A stretch of 6,967 nucleotides of DNA from JBDSEG01 sp039920165 (GTDB lineage: Bacteria; Pseudomonadota; Gammaproteobacteria; Burkholderiales; Burkholderiaceae_C). Under the pieces are notes generated by a model, which worked only from the letters and a program-made list of their open reading frames with translations, was not told the origin of the DNA and did not search any database. This document shows, piece after piece, positions 1 through 4,782 of this stretch. A program made the position numbers and the translations under genes. The DNA is taken from the NCBI GenBank assembly GCA_039920165.1, contig JBDSEG010000052.1, positions 1 through 6,967 of the forward strand, given 5' to 3'. Position 1 is the first letter of the stretch, and each line of letters begins with the position of its first letter.

Positions 1-317
1 CGACCAGCAAGGGCGCGGCGGTGTGGCGCATCGCATCGAGCACGGCCTCGAACATCAGCGGGCGCGGGCCGGCCAGGCGATCGGCGAAACGCACCTCGGC
101 GTCGCGCGCGATGTCGAGCAGCGGAGCAAGCGGATGCGGCGTCTGCAAGGCGTCGCAGGCGCCCCACTGCCGCGTGCCCGGCGGCCAGCGCGCGCAGCAG
201 GCTGGTCTTGCCGACCCCCGCTCCGCCCCCCACCAGTGCCACCTGCCCGTGGGTGGCGGCTTCCCGCAAGCGATCACGCAACCCCTGCAGGACCGTTTCG
301 CGCTCGACCAGGTCCAT
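1..317 (-). CDS. LuxR-family regulator with N-terminal AAA/STAND-like ATPase, 5' end only, apparent frameshift
   Basis: This is the N-terminal part of a probable large signal-responsive transcription regulator with a nucleotide-binding domain; the gene runs out of the window. From the ATG at 317 the protein opens with an ERE-type lead-in and a Walker A motif GGAGVGKTS at residues 31-39. From about position 166 the text continues in another frame with WGACDALQTPHPLAPL and then LMFEAVLDAMRHTAAPLLV, the characteristic continuation of LuxR/MalT-like ATPases just ahead of Walker B. The two halves join if one G of the GGG at 177-179 (minus-strand reading) is removed, giving ALAAGTRQWGACD. So there is either a real one-base insertion, making the gene broken, or a sequence error. 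The HTH domain expected at the far C-terminus is not visible. The start lies 24 bases after the metG stop, so the two may share a transcript. The family call is from remembered motif similarity. Confidence 0.7.
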   Translation of the reverse strand, partial: MDLVERETVLQGLRDRLREAATHGQVALVGGGAGVGKTSLLRALAAGHAAVGRLRRLADAASACSAARHRARRRGAFRRSPGRPAPADVRGRARCDAPHRRALAG

Positions 318-341
318 GCTCGTCGGCGCTGCGAGTACGGT

Positions 342-2393
342 CTATCGAACCCGCAGGCCGGGCGCGGCGCCCTCGTCAGGCTCGAGCAGGAACAGCCCGG
401 GGTTCGCCTTGTCATCGGCCTGCGAGGCCGCCAGCACCATGCCTTCGCTGACGCCGAATTTCATCTTGCGGGGCGCGAGGTTGGCGACCAAGACGGTGAA
501 CTTGCCGACCAGGTCGGCGGGCCGGTAGGCCGCCGCGATGCCGCTCAGCACGGTGCGGTGCCGGCCCTCGCCGATATCGAGCGTGAGGCGCAGCAGCTTG
601 GTGCTGCCCTCGACCTCGGCGCATTCGACGATGCGCGCGATCCGCAGATCGACCTTGGCGAAATCGGCGAGCTTGATCTCCTCCGCGATCGCCTCGCCGC
701 CTGGTGGCGGCAGCGCGATCACATCAGGTGCGAAGAGCGCGTCGAGCAGTTTCGGATCGACGCGCTGCATGAGGTGCTCGTAGGCGCCGATGGCGTGCGC
801 GCCGAGATTGCGATCGGCATCGTCGAAGCGCAGTGGCGCGATGCGCAGGAAGGCCTCGACGCGCTCGGCCAGGCCAGGCAACACTGGCTTGAGGTACAGC
901 GTGAGCAGGCGAAACGCCTCGATGCACACGGTGCAGACATCGTGCAACACCGCGTCCCGGCCGGCCTGTCGCGCCAGTTCCCAGGGCTTGTTGCGGTCCA
1001 CATATTCGTTCACGCGGTCGGCCAGCAGCATCACCTCGCGCATCGCCTTGCCGAACTCGCGCTCTTCATACAGGCGCTCGATCTCGGCACGGTGCGCGCG
1101 CAGGCTCTCGATCAGCGCGTTGCCATCGACGCCGACCTCGCCGCTGAGCCTGCCGTCGAAGCGCTTGGTCAGGAAGCCTGCCGCGCGGCTTGCGATATTG
1201 ATGTATTTGCCGACCAGGTCGGCGTTGATACGGGCGATGAAATCGTCCGGGTTGAATTCGATGTCCTCGACCTTGGAATTCAACTTGGCGGCGATGTAGT
1301 AGCGCAGCCACTGCGGATCCAGGCCAAGCTCGAGGTAGCGCAGCGGCGAGATGCCGGTGCCCCGGCTCTTGCTCATCTTGTCGCCGCCCACCGTGATGAA
1401 GCCGTGCACGAAGATGCGGTCCGGCGTCCTGCGGCCGCTGAAATGCAGCATCGCCGGCCAGAACAGCGTGTGGAAGGTGACGATGTCCTTGCCGATGAAG
1501 TGGATCTGCTCGACCTGCGGATCAGCGAGATAGCGTTCAAACGCACCCTCGTTCCTGCCGCCCTGTTCGAGCAATGCCTTGAGCGCGGCCAGATAGCCGA
1601 CCGGCGCGTCGAGCCAGACATAGAAATATTTGCCCGGCGCGTCGGGGATCTCGATGCCGAAGTACGGCGCGTCGCGGCTGATATCCCAATCGTTCAATCC
1701 ACCGTGACCGAGTTCGTCTACCGCGAACCATTCGCGCGTCTTGTTCAGCACCTCGGACTGCAGCCGGCCCGGCTCGTGCGTCCACCCCTTGAGGAAGTCG
1801 ACGCAGCGCGCCGACGAGAGCTGGAAGAAATAATGCTCGCTGCTCTTGAGCACCGGCGGCGCGCCGGACAGGGTCGAGTACGGGTTCTTGAGGTCGGTGG
1901 GTGCATAGACCGCGCCGCAGATCTCGCAGTTGTCGCCGTACTGGTCCCTGGAGGCGCAGCGCGGGCATTCTCCCTTGATATAGCGGTCGGGCAGGAACAT
2001 GCCCTGCACGGGGTCGAAGAACTGCTCGATGCTGCGCATCGCGATCAGCCCCTCCTTGCGCAGCGCAAGATAGATGGATTGCGCGAGTTCGTGGTTCTCT
2101 GGAGCGTCGGTCGAGTGCCAGTGATCGAAGGCGATCTGGAAGCCGTCGAGGTAGCGCTTGCGCCCTGCAGCGACCTGCGCGACGAACGCCTGCGGCGTCA
2201 TGCCGGCCTTCTGCGCCGAGATCATGATCGGCGCGCCGTGCGCGTCGTCGGCGCAGACGAAGCGGACTTCGCTGCCGCACATGCGCTGGAATCGCACCCA
2301 GATATCGGCCTGGATATATTCCATCATGTGGCCGATGTGGAACGGCCCGTTCGCGTAGGGCAGCGCGGTGGTGACGAAAAGCTTGCGGGTCAT
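342..2393 (-). CDS. metG: Methionyl-tRNA synthetase
   Basis: A cytoplasmic class I aminoacyl-tRNA synthetase that activates methionine with ATP and charges tRNA-Met, including the initiator. The 683-residue protein is full length for the long bacterial form. The ATP-binding HIGH motif is at residues 19-22, and KMSKS at 339-343 in the context GGDKMSKSRG. The connective-peptide zinc knuckle has C143, C146, C156 and C159 in two CxxC pairs. WLDAPVGY near 260-267 belongs to the methionine-site region. An anticodon-binding helical domain covers about 390-550. Residues about 573-683 form the Trbp111/EMAPII-like OB-fold tRNA-binding domain that dimeric enzymes carry (VDLRIARIVECAEVEG and GKFTVLVANLAPRKMKFG). 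The ATG at 2393 gives the canonical KLFVTTALPYANG beginning; no good Shine-Dalgarno precedes it, and a candidate -10 lies only 28 bases upstream. The gene is divergent from mrp, a common betaproteobacterial arrangement. It appears intact and ordinary. Confidence 0.98.
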   Translation of the reverse strand: MTRKLFVTTALPYANGPFHIGHMMEYIQADIWVRFQRMCGSEVRFVCADDAHGAPIMISAQKAGMTPQAFVAQVAAGRKRYLDGFQIAFDHWHSTDAPENHELAQSIYLALRKEGLIAMRSIEQFFDPVQGMFLPDRYIKGECPRCASRDQYGDNCEICGAVYAPTDLKNPYSTLSGAPPVLKSSEHYFFQLSSARCVDFLKGWTHEPGRLQSEVLNKTREWFAVDELGHGGLNDWDISRDAPYFGIEIPDAPGKYFYVWLDAPVGYLAALKALLEQGGRNEGAFERYLADPQVEQIHFIGKDIVTFHTLFWPAMLHFSGRRTPDRIFVHGFITVGGDKMSKSRGTGISPLRYLELGLDPQWLRYYIAAKLNSKVEDIEFNPDDFIARINADLVGKYINIASRAAGFLTKRFDGRLSGEVGVDGNALIESLRAHRAEIERLYEEREFGKAMREVMLLADRVNEYVDRNKPWELARQAGRDAVLHDVCTVCIEAFRLLTLYLKPVLPGLAERVEAFLRIAPLRFDDADRNLGAHAIGAYEHLMQRVDPKLLDALFAPDVIALPPPGGEAIAEEIKLADFAKVDLRIARIVECAEVEGSTKLLRLTLDIGEGRHRTVLSGIAAAYRPADLVGKFTVLVANLAPRKMKFGVSEGMVLAASQADDKANPGLFLLEPDEGAAPGLRVR

Positions 2394-2421
2394 GAGGCGT
2401 GCCGGCGGCGGTGAACGGCGA

Positions 2422-2427
2422 ATTTTA
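2422..2427 (-). promoter_or_regulatory. Candidate -10 box of the metG promoter
   Basis: On the minus strand the hexamer TAAAAT sits 28 bases before the metG ATG, in an otherwise very GC-rich region, and matches the sigma-70 -10 consensus TATAAT at five of six positions. It predicts a short leader of about 22 bases. A TTGCCG at 2449-2454 resembles a -35 box, but the 21-base spacer is too long, so the -35 is uncertain. Confidence 0.5.
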
Positions 2428-2516
2428 GGTGGCCGCGCCGAACGTCCGCGGCAAGTTGGGATTCTTCGGCGGTCGAGCCCGGTTCCGGCGGCAAGACCGC
2501 GCGCCCACCCCTGCGC

Positions 2517-2522
2517 TAGACT
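2517..2522 (+). promoter_or_regulatory. Candidate -10 box for the mrp operon (weak)
   Basis: TAGACT lies 42 bases before the mrp ATG. With a poor -35 candidate TTCCGG at 2493-2498 (18-base spacer) it is the most promoter-like element on the plus strand of the 171-base divergent region. No clear operator or long inverted repeat was seen between 2394 and 2564, and no convincing Shine-Dalgarno precedes the mrp start. Confidence 0.25.
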
Positions 2523-2564
2523 GCCCGCCCTGCCTCCTGCAATCGTGCGCGCGCGACCCTCCCC

Positions 2565-3656
2565 ATGGCTGTTTCAGAAGCGGCGCTGCTCGATGCGCTC
2601 AAGTCGGTCGTCGACCCGAATACCGGACGCGATTTCGTTTCGACGCGCCAGTTGAAGAACCTGCGCCTCGAAGGCGGTGACGTTGCTTTCGAGGTCGAAC
2701 TGGGTTATCCGGCCAAGAGCCAGATCGCGTCCTTGCGCAAGTCGCTGATCGGTGCGGCGCGCAGCGTCGCCGGCGTGCAGAACGTGAGCGTGAACCTGAC
2801 CAGCAAGGTCGTTCCGCACGCGGTCCAGCGCGGCGTGCAACTGCTGCCGAAGGTGAAAAATATCGTCGCGGTCGCCTCGGGCAAGGGCGGCGTAGGCAAG
2901 AGCACGACCGCCGTCAATCTGGCGCTCGCGCTCGCCGCCGAAGGCGCGTCGGTCGGCATCCTCGACGCCGATATCTACGGCCCGAGCCAGCCGATGATGA
3001 TGGGCATTGAAGGCCGCCCGGAAAGCGCCGACGGCAAGACCATGGAGCCGATGGAGAACTATGGCGTGCAGGTCATGTCGATCGGATTTCTGGTCGACGC
3101 CGACAACCCGATGATCTGGCGCGGTCCGATGGCGACGCAGGCGCTCGAGCAGTTGCTGCGGCAGACCAACTGGGCCGAACTCGACTACCTCATCGTCGAC
3201 ATGCCGCCGGGCACCGGCGACATTCAACTCACCTTGAGCCAGCGCGTGCCGCTGACCGGCGCTGTGATCGTGACGACGCCGCAGGATATCGCGCTGCTCG
3301 ATGCCAAAAAGGGCATCAAGATGTTCGAGAAGGTCGGCGTGCCGATCCTCGGCATCGTCGAGAACATGGCGGTGCACGTGTGCGAGGGCTGCGGCCGCGT
3401 CGAGCACATCTTCGGCGAGGAGGGCGGCAAGCGCCTGGCGGCCGAGTACAAGATGGACTATCTCGGTGCATTGCCGCTGAATTTGTCGATCCGGGTCCAG
3501 GCCGACTCGGGCCGGCCCAGCGTGGTGAGCGACCCGGACGGCGAGATCGCCGGCCTGTACAAGAGTGTGGCGCGCCAGGTCGCGGTCAAGATCGCGCAGC
3601 GGGCGCGCGACTTCTCGTCGAAGTTCCCGACTATCGCGGTATCGAAGGACACGTGA
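2565..3656 (+). CDS. mrp: Mrp/ApbC/NBP35-family Fe-S cluster carrier ATPase
   Basis: A cytoplasmic P-loop ATPase that binds a labile [4Fe-4S] cluster at a dimer interface and passes it to target apoproteins. The 363-residue protein is complete. Residues about 4-80 form an FeS-assembly (MIP18/DUF59-type) domain that lacks the cysteine of stand-alone MIP18 proteins, as I recall for betaproteobacterial Mrp. The deviant Walker A GKGGVGKST is at 106-114, with the signature lysine at 107. DADIYGPSQP at 134-143 is the Mrp hallmark (switch I region), and VDMPPGTGD at 211-219 is the Walker B/switch II region. The cluster-binding CxxC is C273 and C276. The ATG at 2565 fits the family N-terminus (AALLDALKSVVDPNTGRDFVS). 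The gene ends in a GTGA overlap with the DUF3305 gene, tying this Fe-S carrier to the Fe-S-rich accessory genes that follow. Nothing in it looks broken. Confidence 0.97.
   Translation: MAVSEAALLDALKSVVDPNTGRDFVSTRQLKNLRLEGGDVAFEVELGYPAKSQIASLRKSLIGAARSVAGVQNVSVNLTSKVVPHAVQRGVQLLPKVKNIVAVASGKGGVGKSTTAVNLALALAAEGASVGILDADIYGPSQPMMMGIEGRPESADGKTMEPMENYGVQVMSIGFLVDADNPMIWRGPMATQALEQLLRQTNWAELDYLIVDMPPGTGDIQLTLSQRVPLTGAVIVTTPQDIALLDAKKGIKMFEKVGVPILGIVENMAVHVCEGCGRVEHIFGEEGGKRLAAEYKMDYLGALPLNLSIRVQADSGRPSVVSDPDGEIAGLYKSVARQVAVKIAQRARDFSSKFPTIAVSKDT
3645..3649 (+). promoter_or_regulatory. Ribosome binding site candidate for the DUF3305 gene
   Basis: AAGGA inside the last codons of mrp, three bases before the GTG at 3653. 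The spacing is short, but it is the only purine-rich stretch near either possible start and favours the GTG over the ATG at 3755, which has no such element. The overlap GTGA with the mrp stop suggests start by translational coupling. Confidence 0.4.
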
Positions 3657-4201
3657 ACGCATCCGCCGACCTCGAGCGCGACGCGCCGCAGCAGCAGCCG
3701 GCCCGACCTGCGGTCGCGGAGCAGGCTCGTCCTGCGGTCGAAGTCGCCGTCGTGATGGAGCGCGAGGCCGAGCCGAACCGATGGCAGGCCTGGCGCCATC
3801 GGCTGGTGGAAGTGGTGCCGGCCGAGCCCGCGTTTGGCACCGAGCCGCGCGTGCTGCGCGACGATGGCCGGCTGCGTCGCATGCTGTTTCCCGGCTTCCG
3901 GCTCGAACTCTTTCGCGACGAGGGCGAGGGCTACCACCTCAACCTCACTTCCGGCGCGCCGGTCTGGTTCGTGGTCTGGCGCATCGACGATGCCGATCCG
4001 TCGCGGGCCTGGCCCGAGACGGTGAGCCTGTCGTACAACGAAGCCGGGCGCTGGCTGGATGCGCAGGAGCAGGTCGACAACGTGCCGCTCGCGCCCGACC
4101 TCGTGGCCTGGCTGCAAAGCTATACCGACGCGCACTACCGGCCCGAGCCGAAACGCCGGCGGCGTCCGCAGTCGTTTCTGCCGCCCGATGAGAGGTCGTG
4201 A
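3653..4201 (+). CDS. DUF3305 domain protein, putative formate dehydrogenase accessory protein
   Basis: A 182-residue protein of unknown biochemical function. Residues 1-31 are an Ala/Pro/Gln-rich tail; the DUF3305 core starts near VAVVMERE (31-38). It continues through RWQAWRHRLVEVVPAE, PRVLRDDGRLRRMLFPGF, LELFRDEGEGYHLNLTSGAP and WFVVWRIDD, and ends with the conserved stretch LSYNEAGRWLDAQEQVDNVP (127-146) and HYRPEPKRRRR (161-171). The aromatic-rich strands suggest a compact mostly-beta fold. There is no signal peptide, membrane helix, cysteine motif or catalytic signature, so it is a likely cytoplasmic adaptor. The GTG start overlaps the mrp stop and the TGA overlaps the next ATG. The ATG at 3755 would give a 148-residue protein that still holds the whole core, so the tail may be optional. 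In betaproteobacteria this family is found with DUF3306, a polyferredoxin, TorD and FDH genes; the link to FDH maturation is inferred from that context. Confidence 0.88.
   Translation: MNASADLERDAPQQQPARPAVAEQARPAVEVAVVMEREAEPNRWQAWRHRLVEVVPAEPAFGTEPRVLRDDGRLRRMLFPGFRLELFRDEGEGYHLNLTSGAPVWFVVWRIDDADPSRAWPETVSLSYNEAGRWLDAQEQVDNVPLAPDLVAWLQSYTDAHYRPEPKRRRRPQSFLPPDERS
4191..4195 (+). promoter_or_regulatory. Ribosome binding site of the DUF3306 gene
   Basis: AGAGG located five bases before the ATG at 4201, within the last codons of the DUF3305 gene. It supports the ATG at 4201 as start rather than the adjacent in-frame GTG at 4198. Confidence 0.5.
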
Positions 4202-4782
4202 TGGACGGCGACCAGGCGAGCGGTTTTCTGGCGCGCTGGGCCCGCCGCAAGCAGCAGGTGCGCAGCGGTGTCCAACCGCCGGAACTGGAGCAGCCGCCGC
4301 GGGTCGAGCCGGCGCCGGTCGCTCCCCCCCCGGTCGTCGTGCTGGTCGAGCCGGCAGCCGGACCGCCCGCGGTCGAGCCGACGCCGCTGCCCACGCTGCA
4401 GGATGTGGCCGCGCTGACCCGCGAATCCGACTACGCCCGCTTCGTCACGCCGGGTGTGAGCAGCGACGTTCGCAACGCTGCGGTGAAGAAGCTCTTTACG
4501 GATCCGCATTACAACCTCATGGACGGCCTCGATACCTATATCGACGATTACGGCAAGCCCGACCCGTTGCCGCTGTCGATGTTGCGGCAGCTGAACCAGT
4601 CCAAATTTCTCGGCCTCTTCGATCACGAGGACAAAGCCCCCGCCGCCACCGAGCCCGATGGCCCCGATTCCAATGGCGCCACCGAGCCCACCGAGCCGAC
4701 CCCCGATGACCACGCTGATTTGCAACTGCAACAAGACGATGCCGCTGGACGGCCCGGCGCTGGCCCGGGCGCTGACGGCTGA
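4201..4782 (+). CDS. DUF3306 domain protein, putative formate dehydrogenase accessory protein
   Basis: A 193-residue protein of unknown biochemical function. It starts with a basic amphipathic segment GFLARWARRKQQV (8-20), typical of the family. A Pro/Val/Glu-rich linker follows (about 26-65) with VEP repeats, and then the conserved core LTRESDYARFVTPGVSSDVR, AVKKLFTDPHYNLMDGLDTY (95-113), IDDYGKPDPLP and MLRQLNQSKFLGLF (127-140). The rest (142-193) is an acidic, Pro/Thr/Gly-rich tail, probably disordered. There is no cysteine, signal peptide or membrane segment. The core ending resembles a partner-docking module, but that is only an impression. The start overlaps the DUF3305 stop (TGATG). 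The last 25 residues are encoded in bases that also code for the next protein in another frame. A run of eight C at 4324-4331 lies in the linker; the frame is consistent on both sides, so the gene is intact here. The always-paired occurrence with DUF3305 suggests the two act together. Confidence 0.88.
   Translation: MDGDQASGFLARWARRKQQVRSGVQPPELEQPPRVEPAPVAPPPVVVLVEPAAGPPAVEPTPLPTLQDVAALTRESDYARFVTPGVSSDVRNAAVKKLFTDPHYNLMDGLDTYIDDYGKPDPLPLSMLRQLNQSKFLGLFDHEDKAPAATEPDGPDSNGATEPTEPTPDDHADLQLQQDDAAGRPGAGPGADG

Noticed and set aside
318..341. A terminator between metG and the LuxR-type gene
   Set aside because: The 24-base gap has no hairpin followed by a T run; read-through is more likely.
21..2414. 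A 797-codon open frame on the plus strand opposite metG
   Set aside because: It mirrors metG in a GC-rich genome where antisense frames lack stops. The product is an Asp/Arg/Ala/Val-rich composition with no domain, while metG on the other strand has every family motif.
2574..3662. A 362-codon open frame opposite mrp
   Set aside because: Same antisense shadow effect; composition is Arg/Ala/His-rich with no motif, and mrp on the plus strand is certain.
4324..4331. A run of eight C in the DUF3306 gene as a possible phase-variation switch
   Set aside because: It is short, sits in a Pro codon run, and the frame is right on both sides. Nothing suggests surface variation of this protein; it is worth only a check for sequence errors.
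4303..4380. Three copies of GTCGAGCCG (4303, 4345, 4372) as a DNA repeat
   Set aside because: Spacings are unequal (42 and 27 bases) and each copy encodes Val-Glu-Pro in a proline-rich linker, so protein composition explains it.
4658..4705. A 16-codon N-terminal extension of the polyferredoxin from an ATG at 4658
   Set aside because: The added residues are Pro/Ser-rich and lie inside the DUF3306 gene; the family-like N-terminus begins at the ATG at 4706.
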